A stretch of 64,000 bases of DNA from Hedera helix (taxonomy: Eukaryota > Streptophyta > Magnoliopsida > Apiales > Araliaceae), in contig OX359274.1 of the NCBI GenBank assembly GCA_947179155.2, forward strand, positions 48,951,564 through 49,015,563. The letters are read 5' to 3'. Under the pieces are notes generated by a model that worked only from the letters and a program-made list of their open reading frames with translations, was not told the origin of the DNA and did not search any database. Within the stretch, counting starts at the first letter, position 1. Each line of letters begins with the position of its first letter. Positions 45,901 to 57,439 of the stretch are shown piece by piece. Both the position numbers and the translations under genes were made by a program.

Positions 45901-48900
45901 AAGGTTTCATGTGACTATCAATGGTTACTGATACCTCTAATTGCCTGGCATTGTGTACTACTGAGGTTAATTACTAATGACATTTTAACTAGAGCTGTTC
46001 GTCATTTCGTCTTTCAGTATCACTGTTGTCTATATATTGTTAATGCTTTGATTTATATTGTTTATATCAGTTCAAGTTTTCTCAGAGACATTAGATTCAA
46101 ATTTATAAGATACTAATTATGAGATAAAGATCCAGCCTTTGAGAACATAAAGGGATTTCTTTCCGTAAACATCCTCTTTAGTGTCTTTTCTTGTTCTAAC
46201 TCTGTGATACATGATTATTCTATTTCTTTTTTTATTTTATTTTCCTGGGATAAGTTACCTGATTATTCTAGGTCAAACTGCCAAAAGGCTGCAATGTAAA
46301 GTGTATGGTCCATATGGATGGCTTGAAACAATTAATGCTTTGATTTATGTAACTTATATCAGACACCAATAAATAATTTAAATTTATCAGATTATCAGTC
46401 CAACTTTTCTCTGAAATATTTTTTGGAATTTATAAAATGCTAATTATGAGATTAAGATCCAACCTTTGACTGCATCAAGAGGTTTTTTCATTGTCATCCA
46501 CCTTACTATCTTTTCCTGTTCCAACTCTATGATACCTGATTATTTTAGGTTAAACTGCCACAAGGCTGCAATGCGAAGTCTTCGAATGGCTCAAAACCAT
46601 GCTACCTCTGAACATGAAAGGCTTGTATATGAAGGCTGGATTTCGTATGACACAGGTCATCGCGAAGAAGCTTTAGCTAAGGCTGAAGATGCGATCGCCA
46701 TCAAGAGATCATTTGAAGCTTTTTTCCTAAAAGCATATGCTTTGACTGATCCTGATTCAAATCTTGATTCTGCTAATTCTACCTATATTATCCAACTTCT
46801 GGAGGAAGCTCTTAGATGTCCATCGGATGGCCTTAGAAAAGGACAAGTGAGTATTTGCTTCATAAATAGCATAAATACAATATCCTATGCAATTATACAT
46901 TAATCAACTGTATTATTTCAGGCATTAAGTAATCTAGGGAGCATCTATGTAGACTGTGGTAAGCTGGATCTTGCTGCTGACTGCTACATGAATGCTCTCA
47001 ACATCAAGCATTCACGGGCACATCAAGGTCTGGCACGTGTATACAATCTAAAAAATCAGCGAAAAGCTGCATATGACGAGATGACAAAGTTAATAGAGAA
47101 GGCCAGATATAATGCATCTGCTTATGAGAAGCGATCAGAGTACTGTGACCGAGACACAGCAAAAAGTGATCTTAGCATGGCAACTCAACTAGACCCACTG
47201 CGGACATATCCATACAGATACAAGGCAGCCAGTGAGTTACATGACCTTTCATTTATGGTTTCTTTTGTGTCATATTGTTTGTTACATATACTATTGGCAT
47301 TGACATGTCACTGTTTTAATTTAGAAGTTAATTTGGCGGTGTCATCATGCTTGTTGAGATTATGTACCACTAGGCCTCGAATATCTGTAGCTTATATGAG
47401 ATGAGTGAACTTCCATACTTTTTGCTTCATTTCCTTCCTCTTAGTTTAGCTCTAGTCTCTAGCTTTTTCCCCAATGAAACAGCAAATTAGTACCCAACCT
47501 ATCTATAAACAACAAAAGTTTACTACCCAAAGTTACTGTATAAAACTAGTTGTGATCCCTCTTCCGATGTGGGAAGTCTCCATGTTTTTTTCAGGCATTA
47601 TTTTATATAAATCTATGTGCATGTGTTTCAGACGTTTAGTTAGTGCTTGATTCTTTGGTACCAGATTGTGCATTTCTTTCACTGCTTATTTAACTCTCTT
47701 TTGACCACTTAGTTTCTATACTTGCTCAAAATGAATTTTCAATCTTCAAAATTATAGGTTGCTCCCTCTCTTTATTCTGCATATTGGTTGCTTCCCCACC
47801 CTTCAGCACCAACATTTCTGTACTGTATTTTATTAGATGAAGGTAATAGCTGGATACCTTCTCAGTTTTCTTGGCATTTTATGTACTCCAGTTATGCTGT
47901 AATGTTCCTTCTTTCAAACTTGATCCATTTGGTGGCAGCCCATTTTATGTTTTCTTCTTGAACTTTTATCACAACCTATCAAAAAGTTCAAATTTAAATA
48001 ATAACAAAAAGTATACCAAGTGTAGAAAATTATTTTTATTCCTCCTCTACTATCAAAAAATGCAAATTTCCTTACTGAGATTTCATGATACTAAGCCGTC
48101 TAGTGCATAATTTGAAAGTCTCTGTTTGTATTGTTACTAAAAAGTCATTTTTTGTGTGTAAATAGCTCATAGCATCTAGTGAAATCCGAAATTATTTGCT
48201 CTTTCAAGTTTAGTGAACAAAAGTTATTGTATACGACAGTTTGTGGTTAATGCAATGCTCCTTGTTTTTGTGGCTTAAAGAGTTCTAATTCTCTTAGGCT
48301 GAAACTCTAATCCTTTGTGAAGAATTATTTTCATATGAGAATTAGAGATCTTGCTGGTTTTTTATGTTCTGTACTTCTGAAATATTATTTTCTCAATCTG
48401 TCAGCTGTTATTCTAAGGACAACTTTCTGAATGCATACCAATGTAATGAACAAAATACAAACAGTTAACATAATATCATTATTATATTTATTATTAAAAC
48501 TTTTAGTTAGTAAATATTCTTGACAGTTATTGATTTAATAATTAGAAAACAAGACATGCAACCTCTGGCATTTGTGTGACAAGTTGAGTTGCTGCCAACC
48601 AAACCAACCTTTCCTTTCTTACCAAGTGCTCTGCAGCTATATGATCAATTCAATCATGTTGTGGGGGCTCTTCCATTATCATAATACATATGTCTTAAAT
48701 ATTGGGCAGTTCAAAATGCTAGGTTTAGTAAAAAGGTTGAAGGGATTGGTATTTAAAGCTCAACCTAATCTGATTCTTGTTATGATTTTATAGCGAGCCA
48801 GGTGCCAAAATGATCAGTCACAGTTATGTATTTTTATATATTTACGGTCCTACGATTTCAAAATTGAGTAGAAAAATGGTCTAGTGTTGGGTCTAATTGC

Positions 48901-51300
48901 AGTTTAAGTGGTTCTCACTGCTCAATCTTGTGACATCTCTTAGAGTTGTTTTTAGTTTCCAAAATGGTTCACAGGGCTGCACTTTTTCTTTTTTGTTGAA
49001 TTTGTTCCTTTCATAGTGTTTCCTGAAAATAATAGTAGCATATTAATTATCAACATGATCATATAGCTTTGTAGTTCACAGCTTGCCTTTGAATTGAAAT
49101 GTTTCAGAAAGGGAGTGTCAGCTATGTTACATAGGCTCTTTACTTTGCCTTCAAGTATCCGTATCCGATACTGGACACTTGACACTCGGACAAGAGTATG
49201 GGTATTGGACACTTCATTCTAGCATAAAAATTTGTCAAAATTAAGGAGTATCCTTGTTGGACTCTTCAAAGTACCCGTATCCGACAGGACACTCCCTCTG
49301 AGTCCATATAACGTATGTCTAGATATGTTAAGATGTAGGTGTTTAGCATCATGTTAAGATCTTATTTAGTTTCCTTTTTCTTTACTTTGTTAAGTGCCTA
49401 AACTATCCAAGAATATTCTGATGAAGCATCATTGCACTACATATTGAACCAAAAAGACAGATTTTATTGTGTTCAAAACCTGTAGTTAAGTATCTTCTTA
49501 CTTTTGCTTCAACTTCTCTTCCCTAGACTTGACTCAGTGGGAATGATATGCAAGCAAGGACATATATTGCATTGGTGTATTAATGGTGCCTGCTGTGCAA
49601 TATACGTCAACTTCCATGAAATTCAGATTTTTGTTTCATTTTTACTATTTCTTATACTTTTGGTAGATAAAATAGCTGTACAAAATCAATAAAGCAAATT
49701 AGATTCTTGGGGTATATGTGATAATAGTGTTCTAGCATTTGAGATGGTTGGAGTGAAGTATTATTTTAATAAGGAATTTAATTCTAGTTTTGACTGTTAA
49801 ATTGAAGGTTGGGCAGGGCTGGCTACCATTATGATTTGATTTGATTTATATTGTAGGTGTTTGAGTGTAGCATATGAAGGTAACTAAACTATTACTTCAA
49901 CTAGGAACTCATTTCTAGAATTGACTGTAAGATTGACGGCTGGGCTGGGCTACTACTATGGTTTGCTTTACTTGCCGAAATGGTAAAATGTGAGGATGAT
50001 AAGTTTGGCTAAGCCGATTCCCTTAAAATCGTGGTAACTATTTGTTACTTGTACAAAAATCTTTATAATCTTCTAATTGGTATTTGACATAAAAATTTAA
50101 TATATCAATAATAATAAAAATAAATAAATAAATAATAACAAAACCTTAATGGGATTCTCTAATATTCTTATGGTTTTTACAGCTGTTTAATTTCATTATT
50201 AGGAGATGTCCGGATATTTGGGAAAGACTAGTATGTAATATTATGTTACATGGATGGATTATTCACTCTGCCTTCAAGTACCTGTGTGCGACACTTGACA
50301 CTCGGGTATAGGTGCTGGATTCTTCATTCTTGAGTAAAAACTTAGCAAAATTGAGGTGTACCCGTGTCGGACTCACATGTCCGACAGGACACTCCATTCG
50401 AATCCATGTAACTTAAGTGTAATATCACTGACATGGTATTCTGTCTGATGTAAATGGTGAGACATGTAAAATTGAGTACCCGTGTCGAACTCACATGTCC
50501 GACGAGGCCCTCCGTTCGAGTCCATGTAACATAGTGTAATATCACTAACATTGGCATTATGTCTGATGTAAATAGTGAGACATGTCCAGTACTCCAGTTG
50601 CATAATCTGGCATTGATGGAGTACATAATGCAAATAATTTCTTGCAAAAGTACATAAATATAGACAGAGAATGGCCCCTGACCTCTGATGTCCATATAAA
50701 GGACATGAGCATAAATACTCTCTTTCAAAAATGAACCGACTTGAAACCTGTTGTGCTTCCAGGACTAGATTGTGACCAGTTTTTTTTATGATTCTTTTCA
50801 TAGTAGCGTAAAATTTGGATGCGCCAGGCAATGCATTTCAGATTACATGATTTTATTTGAAGCCTTGGATTTTCAGTTACTAAATGAATACAAAATTATG
50901 AATGCGGAACACCTTTCATTTTCTTTTTATCGAGGGAATTGCAAGTCAGATGAGATAGTTTCAGACAACAACCAGGAGCTAGTCATTTGTTACGCTCATT
51001 ATGGATCTTATCTTGGTGTTAGTCATGCCTTGCTGATTTCTAGAACTAACACTAAAAATGTGCTTTCCAGTTCTCATGGATGACCATAAGGAGGATGAAG
51101 CCATAGCAGAACTTACAAAGGCCATAGCTTTCAAGACAGACCTACAACTGTTCCATCTTCGAGCTGCCTTTCATGATTCAATGGGTGACTACATAGCCAC
51201 TGTCCGAGATTGTGAGGCAGCCCTCTGTCTTGATCCTAGCCATGCAGATACAATAGAACTTTATCATAAAGTGCTGAAACGGGCAAAAGAACAACAGTAA
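42954..51300 (+). CDS. ETO1: ETO1-like protein (BTB/TPR adaptor of ethylene biosynthesis)
   Basis: ETO1/EOL proteins are substrate adaptors of CUL3 ubiquitin ligases that bind type-2 ACC synthases and mark them for degradation, limiting ethylene production. The inferred CDS is join(42954..44965, 46549..46846, 46922..47231, 51071..51300), 949 aa, close to Arabidopsis ETO1 (951). Phases agree. The start MQNNNIVTKMRTLKMTEGCK matches the family N-terminus, then a Gly-rich stretch (31-39). EPQIEPCLKSV (91-101) and the conserved PQFERSGMYLEQCALLRG lead to the BTB domain (about 237-338: MSFWIGDEEVRCKRYSMASL, LSRPFKAMLYGSF). TPR-type helices fill the rest, including LERKEYKDAQKWFKAAVEAG, QADCWIQLYDRWSAVDDIGS and LDLAADCYMNALNIKHSRAH. 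Exon 4 completes the last repeats (VLMDD...-type start, ending RAKEQQ). Introns 1 (1.58 kb) and 3 (3.84 kb) are rich in repeats; intron 1 holds a decayed copy of the exon 2 start. Whether it is ETO1 or EOL1/EOL2 needs a tree. Confidence 0.95.
46020..46595 (+). repeat. Tandem duplication spanning the intron 1/exon 2 junction of the ETO1-like gene
   Basis: The segment TTAATGCTTTGATTTAT...TTATATCAG...TACTAATTATGAGATxAAGATCC...TTTTCxTGTTCxAACTCT...GATTATTxTAGGT occurs twice, about 277-292 bp apart. The downstream copy includes the true exon 2 acceptor (46547-46548). The upstream copy ends with an acceptor-like TTCTAG and GTCAAACTGCCAAAAGGCTG at about 46266-46292, matching exon 2's first codons. 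If used, it would read S-N-C-Q-K-A-A-M and stop at TAA (46296-46298). Confidence 0.85.
49130..50590 (+). repeat. GTGTCGGAC-type repeats in ETO1-like intron 3, partly in tandem
   Basis: Blocks at about 49130-49320 and 50245-50425 share CTTTGCCTTCAAGTA, GACACTTGACACTCGG, CTTCATTCTxxxGTAAAAA, AAAATTRAGG, CCGACAGGACACTCC and GAxTCCATxTAAC. From 50350 the second block continues as two tandem copies of about 118 bp (TACCCGTGTCGGACTCACAT at 50359 and its counterpart at 50477). A related fragment (CATGTCCGACAGG...GAGTCCATGTAACATAG) lies in intron 1 near 45315-45400. Non-coding; family unknown. Confidence 0.75.
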
Positions 51301-52490
51301 ACGTAAAGGAGCCAGGGAACAACATTTAGGTTTCCTTTCCTGATATCTGCGTGGGTAATTGATTCGTTGCCACCCAATTGGGTTTTGGTACACACGGGGC
51401 CCAATCTAGCCCGTTCAATTCATTTTTTTAAATGTGTTTCAAAAATTCAGATTAGATTGGTTATGGCAGTGGTGTCCAAGAGGAAAAACCCGGAGTGACA
51501 TAAATAACATGGAAAAAGAGGAGAAAGCTAGCCTGTTAATGTATAATTGTATATACATATTTTCTTGGCGATTATAGTGGATCAAACGAAGAAATCAGTA
51601 GGTCAGAACGCTCAAGATGCTACTACCTGTTAGAGCATCTAATGCACAAATGGAGATGGTGCTGTAACATATCCACAACCATATGAAACTTGTACATTAC
51701 ATTCCAGGTTGTGATAGAGGTCTGTTCAGTGAGGTTCAGTGTAATTTCAGTATGGTTCCCTCTGTATTTATCCTCATGAAAGACATCAAGTGCTCCAGCA
51801 TTTCAATTTTTTCTCCTGTTTTTCACAGTTTTTTGTACAATTTTCATTTATCAAAGCAAATGGAACTCCTCAATTCAAACACTAGCTCTAACCTGTGGTA
51901 GTGTTCAGTCTTCATTCTTTTTTGTTTCAGGATATAGTTTGTATGGATATAGTGTTAATTTTATGTAAAGCTGAGAGAACAAATAAGAGCAAGCCAAAGA
52001 GCTCATGCTCTTGGAGCCGGATTCCTTGTAACCTAATCCAGGCCCTGACATAAATGCTGGTGATTATATTGTTGATTGTGTTACAGTAATGATGGCCACA
52101 TATAATGCTAGATTTTGTATAAATGCGGCAATTGTCATGCCTCATTTTCACATGGTTTTTGTATTTATCTACCATAACTGTGAGCTTTTAAAGTGCATCT
52201 TTTAATTGACTGCACGAGATACCTATACTTCCAACTGTTTCTAGTTACATGCTCATCAACCTTTATAACATTACCTCCTCAACCTTTCCCTCACGGAGGA
52301 GATACCAACAGCAGCTATGGAGAGAAAATCATGTCCCAGGAAGCTGGACTTGAATGTGCCATTTTTTTCCACACGTCGCCCCACTGGAATCACCACTATA
52401 GAATTGCCTCACCCAAAGTTGCGACACCCTTCATGGGACACATCTAACGCCAACGGAATTAGCAAACAACTGAAAAGATCAGGATGGCAT
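51301..52490. other. Intergenic DNA after the ETO1-like gene
   Basis: The first several hundred bases probably include the ETO1-like 3' UTR. No gene is supported; an 84-codon frame at 52193-52447 has no recognisable motif. Confidence 0.5.
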
Positions 52491-52714
52491 TGATGAATTT
52501 TTATTTTTTTTTTGTTTTTTTGATAAAGGGGAGTGTCCTAAGCTTTGCAGCCAGACTAAATCTCCTGTGCCCCGAATTAGGTGCTTTCGTAGGCTGAAAT
52601 CCGGGTTCGTGGCCACGGTATTGTCTACAGTGGGATTCGAACTCAAGACCTCCGAATTTACGGCTGATCTCATGCTCTCTCCCTTAAGCACTGACAGTGA
52701 TGTTGATGATGAAT
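52491..52714 (-). mobile_element. tRNA-derived SINE (candidate)
   Basis: On the minus strand GAGTTCGAATCCC (52632-52644) matches a pol III B box. About 35 nt upstream, TCAGTGCTTAAGGGAGAGAGC sits where a tRNA-like A box is expected. The minus-strand 3' end runs into TTTATCAAAAAAACAAAAAA. Direct repeat TGATGAAT occurs at 52491-52498 and 52707-52714, a possible target duplication. About 210 bp, fitting plant SINEs. Confidence 0.6.
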
Positions 52715-52884
52715 ATGGTAAGTTCAACAAAGGAAATTTCTCGGACGCTATTGATATTTTCTCATTATCCAAGTCGATTATGATACTATTGATACTATGC
52801 ATATTCACAGTATATTTGTACATTTATGTAAATAAGCAATTTTAGTGTGTAAATGCGGTTTTTATTTCACGCATTTTAATAATT

Positions 52885-53365
52885 ATGATGGGATGTCAAA
52901 TGGTTCTGGTTCGATTCGAAAAAATATGAGTGAGACTTGAATTCGTTAATAATATGATTCAAATCTGAGTATAAAAAATATTTCGAATAAAAATATAAGT
53001 AAAGTCTTAATAAGGTTATAGTTGGTTCGTTTAGAATTCAAACAACTTGAATTTTCAATTATGATTTGATACATACTCGATTGATATATATTCGAATAGA
53101 TACTCGATTTATTCTCTTATAATATATACAAAATTAAAAAAAATTAGTTATTTTTTATTTTATTTATAATTTTATATTTGTAAAGTGTAATTATAATTAT
53201 ATTTTCTCATTTTTAAATAAAATAATAAGTTCAATTAGTAAGCCTATATATTATAAAATTAGTTACTATGTGGAATTCGAGTCAAATTCAAGTAAAAATT
53301 TAATTTCACGAATCGAATTTGAGTAACTCTCTATTCATATAAATTCGACTTATTTACACCGCTAA
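52885..53365. mobile_element. Decayed hAT-like MITE (candidate)
   Basis: The right end, reverse-complemented, reads AGCGGTGTAAATAAGTCGAA, a common hAT-MITE start style. The left end near 52888 is GGGATGTCAAATGGTTCTGG followed by TTCGATTCGAA. The interior is rich in TTCGAAT/ATTCGAG motifs. No target duplication could be fixed. Confidence 0.4.
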
Positions 53366-53806
53366 AGATAATATTAAGTAATTGAGTAATATCATAATAG
53401 ACTAAATAATAAAGTTATATCATAATTGATTTCGTTCCTAAGTAATGAAATTATGAAAATTAAACTTCTTCCCGAATCCGAAATGTATAAAAAAGTGAAT
53501 TACAATCAATTTCAATTAAAGCAAAAAATTTGCACTAATATAGTACTATAATTTTTTTTTTGAAATTTTAAGAAAAACTATCTAGTTGTCATTAATAGCC
53601 CATGTCGTGGCCCATTGAAATGTTTTTAAAATATATAGCCCAACAAGCGCATAGAAACAACCCGCTTGTTCACACTTGCGATATTTCAAAAAGCTAGGGT
53701 TTTAGAGGTTCGGCGATCTCGGGCAACGGGCAGACAACGAAGACTACCCGTTCATTCTTTTTCAAGCCTCCCGCTTCCTCTATGCATTCGAAATAAATAG
53801 TAGTAT

Positions 53807-53812
53807 TATATA
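53807..53812 (+). promoter_or_regulatory. Candidate TATA box of the importin beta gene
   Basis: TATATA within AGTATTATATAGTAC, about 165 nt upstream of the proposed first-exon donor (53979). The following leader is CT-rich. Confidence 0.4.
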
Positions 53813-53978
53813 GTACAACACAAAAATATACCCGTACATATTTACGCTGTATCTCTCTCCATATCTGCGATTTGGCTTCTCTACAGAGTCTACACGAAAC
53901 GCAGGGAGCGAAAGAGTGGCTAGTTGATTGCTTCAATTGCTTTTAAAGTTTCTCTGATTTGATAGATTTTTGTTTCAG

Positions 53979-56900
53979 GTATGATTTTTGCTTATAATCT
54001 CAACCTACCATTTAGATTGTTGTTTTCTGTATGAATCTAGTGTTTATAGCATGTTTACAGTGTTTATTTGAGCTAAAGGGGTTTTACATTTTCTGTTATT
54101 GAAATTTAGGCGATTAGGGCTCAGTGTAACTTGTCATTTATACCTGAGTCTGAGAATTTGCTGGCTTTTTACTTTCTCTGATAAAAATTTTTGTATAACA
54201 TTTGGGATTGTTTCATTTTAGCGATTATTCGTGGGTTTAAAATTTAAGGCTATATTTTCTGGATTTATTTCCGACTGTGTAATATAATCAGTTTGCTTCT
54301 GTCTCGAAAATCATGTTTCAATTAGTTTTAGAGTTTGGGATTTTATATATAAATTTGGGATGTAGAGTAAGTTTTTATGTTGAAAAAAGTTTCTTTGGAC
54401 CTGAATCATTGAGGCTACTGTTGAACAGATTGACTATTGATCGGCACAGTTTTTGATTCTTCTATGAATAATGCTCTTTATAATCTATTAATTTGCTCTA
54501 GTAAAGTTATCGATTTACCATCATTCGACTTTATTTTTTCAATGTAAATCATTTACTGAGAACAGTCTGCATGCCATTGTGCTTGTTTGATGGTGACGAA
54601 TCAAACAATTTGTATTTAATTGGATGCTGAAATTTCATGGTGGCTTTAAATCAGAATGGGGTTTTGTTGTTGTAAAAGGAAAATTGACTCGACTTCTGTG
54701 TCATGGTTAAAAGCTGAAAGATTTCTGCTGCTTCTTAGTATCTCACTTTTTCATACCATTTCTGTAATCTTTCTCTTGAATGGTAGGTTAGTGGCATATA
54801 TTATCTGTTGGAGCAATCGGGCAAAATAACTAATAAATAAATGCAAATTAAATTAATAAGGAAAGATCTCACCAATTTTGTTAATCACGAAGTGCGAAAC
54901 TTTTATGCATTTGTTGACAACGGTGCTTAAGACGAAATTTGGCCTTACTCTGGTGCATGAATTTGACGACTGAACCATCTCCAGGAACAACTGAGTTTTA
55001 GTGTGCACCTACCAAATTCTCAGTATAACATAACAACAACTCTCTATTTTAAATAAGACTTTTAAAATATTATGAATTACACAAAAACTCAATATATGCT
55101 CTATAATATTTTTTTGTTGAAAAGAAAACTATTTATTTATTTTCCCTCCTTGTTCCAATTTTCCTTTTCTCTTCCTTGTTTCCTGTTTAGCCGAGTACAT
55201 GAGGCTATATATAGGTGATATAGGCGGTTGCAGCTACTATGTTGACTTGCATATGCCAATCACAAATAGCCATATAGAAGGACCAATAGAATTAATACTT
55301 AACCATTAAGAAATCTTGATGGTTACGGAAATTTAATGTAATGTCCCGTATTTATAATATTTTAATTATGCCAATTTTAAAAGAAAAAAAGTAATAAATG
55401 GTTAATAACAATAATTAATTAAGGAAATAATAAAGATAATTGAGTGATTAGTTACGTTTGGATAACGATAACCTAAAATAATAATTAGTGTAGTATGTGT
55501 CTTTTTGAATTTCAAAAGGATTCCTATCCTAACAACTAGTTATCCTGCATAAAAAGGAAAAAAAGAAAAGGAATAGTTAAAAGAAACTGGACAAATCAAA
55601 CGAAATGCAAAAATAGATACAATTACTCCAGACTAACAGACTAACTATATTGAGAGAAAGAAGAAGAAAGAATAAAGAAAGATAGGTGGAGAAGAATTTG
55701 AAGACGAAAGAAAACTTGATACTTGGTAAGAGCTCTTCATCTTCTTCTTTAATTTTGATTTTAATTGTTAAATATTAATTTGATATTTTGGATACTTGGG
55801 TGATTTTTCTTGGGAGATTTGGAAGGGAAAATCAATGGAATTTATGCAAAGTAACAAAACTCCATTGAAGGTAAGAAACTTAAATCTGAAAATCTATTTT
55901 CTATTATATTTGCAGTCCGTTGTGTGGTCAATAACAATTAATCCGACCGTTGGATTGTTCTCAATTTTGAATATGTTATAATTCTATAATCATGTCCACC
56001 AGTTTTGAATCGTTTAAATTAAGTATTTTATTTGTTATGGAATTTAAGAGATTGTTGGTCTGAATTTTTCTCAACAAATTTTCTACAATTTATACTCATA
56101 TTCAAACATTGATAATTTGATATTTTATGTCCGATTTGGGTTATTCTTGAGGTGAAATTGGAGCCCTTGAAGTATTGTTTATGTTTATGATTTTAGATTT
56201 AGAAACTAAGTTCAAAATGAGGGAGTTTTGGCAGAAAGAGTGGCCTGAGGTCTTGATGACATATGGACATATTTGGGGATTGGATGTTTATAATTTATGA
56301 TTAATTATTAAAAACTCTAATTATGTATAGGAGTGTTATGAGATGAAGTGATAATTGATTCTCCGGTTGAGACATCGCCTTGTATCATGGGATTAACCTT
56401 TTGAGTACTTGTAAAGTAAGTGATTGTCTGAACTATATAGCATTTTCAAATTTTGTATTGTAAGTGGCTTTCTGAACTATTTAGTGTTTTTAAATTGTTG
56501 TATACTTCTATTTATACTTTAATAATTACTCGGATGCCTAATGGTATTGTTTTAAAATTGGTTATGCTTTATTTAAAGCTTCCATTTTAATAAAACGTTG
56601 CTCTTGTATTTTTTTTTTAAATTCGGATCAAGTATCGAAATAGAATTTTAATTTAGAAAATGAGGTTATATAATTTTGAACTGTAAAATAAGTATAGTTT
56701 AGAACATCGATAATATTGAGAAACCTTTTTGAAATTCTCAATCCGACTATGTATAGAACCCGTTAATGTTTACGCTAAGTTCCAGAAGTAGTATAATTTT
56801 TGTACTAAAAATATATTTACTATTGTTATCGAAACAAAAAGTTATTTTGAAAAACTGTTTTGCAAATTATAATTGATCCCCTTAATTAGAATAGATTGCT

Positions 56901-57433
56901 ACTTGTTGGGCTTTATCGCTCACCCCTTGTAATTTTATTGGTTGCCCTATTTTGAGAGTTGTAGCACTGTGTGGCAAGTCGAGATTTAATATAAGGTGTT
57001 TAGCTAATTTCAATTTAATATTGTGATTGGATGTTTGTTAGACTCCATTAGTATTGAGAAGTTATGCCTCCGTTTGATATGTATTGAGATTCAGAAATTT
57101 GTTTATTGAGATTCTATTGAGGTTTTGATGAGTTTTGCATAACTACTAGATTTTATAATTGTTTGGAGCTGTGCAATTGGATTTTAGTAACCTTGCGGGT
57201 CTTCGGGCTTGCGGCATGTAGCATTTTGGACTTGTAGCGGGGTTGGGACCATTAAGAAAACTTAACTCTCATGTATTTGATATTATAGGACCAAAATTTA
57301 AACCAATAGGAGCAAACTAAATTTGAAATTATCCAACATTATCTACTTCTACTTATTCCTTGTATTCAAAATTAATCAGTTTTCTATTAATCTTTTTATT
57401 GTATTCTTATCTCTAATTTTTTGTGTTGTGTAG
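53979..57433 (+). other. Inferred 5'-UTR intron of the importin beta gene
   Basis: TTTCAG|GTATGATTTTTGC at 53979 is a good donor with the T-rich start typical of plant leader introns. GTGTTGTGTAG at 57423-57433 is a good acceptor just 6 nt before the ATG at 57440. The 3455 bp between contain no coding match but do contain transposon-like DNA (about 54810-57268). Transcript evidence is needed. Confidence 0.55.
55337..57268 (+). mobile_element. Possible solo LTR (gypsy-like) in the importin leader intron
   Basis: It starts TGTAATGTCCCGTATTTATA, the same TGTAAxxxCCCG style as the LTR at the window start. The far part holds GGGCTTTATCGCTCACCCC and a G-rich end (CGGGCTTGCGGCATGTAG, GCGGGGTTGGGACCA) like degenerate gypsy LTR ends. 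No clear target duplication, so the boundaries are uncertain. Confidence 0.35.
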
Positions 57434-57439
57434 CAAATA

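Noticed and set aside
47871..48110. 79-codon frame in intron 3 of the ETO1-like gene
   Set aside because: AT-rich intronic sequence with no motif.
50342..50831. Two overlapping minus-strand frames of 128 and 152 codons
   Set aside because: They are translations of the GTGTCGGAC tandem repeat in ETO1-like intron 3; the tandem copies explain the repeated peptide segments.
52567..52845. 92-codon plus-strand frame
   Set aside because: It crosses the antisense strand of the SINE-like insertion; no protein family seen.
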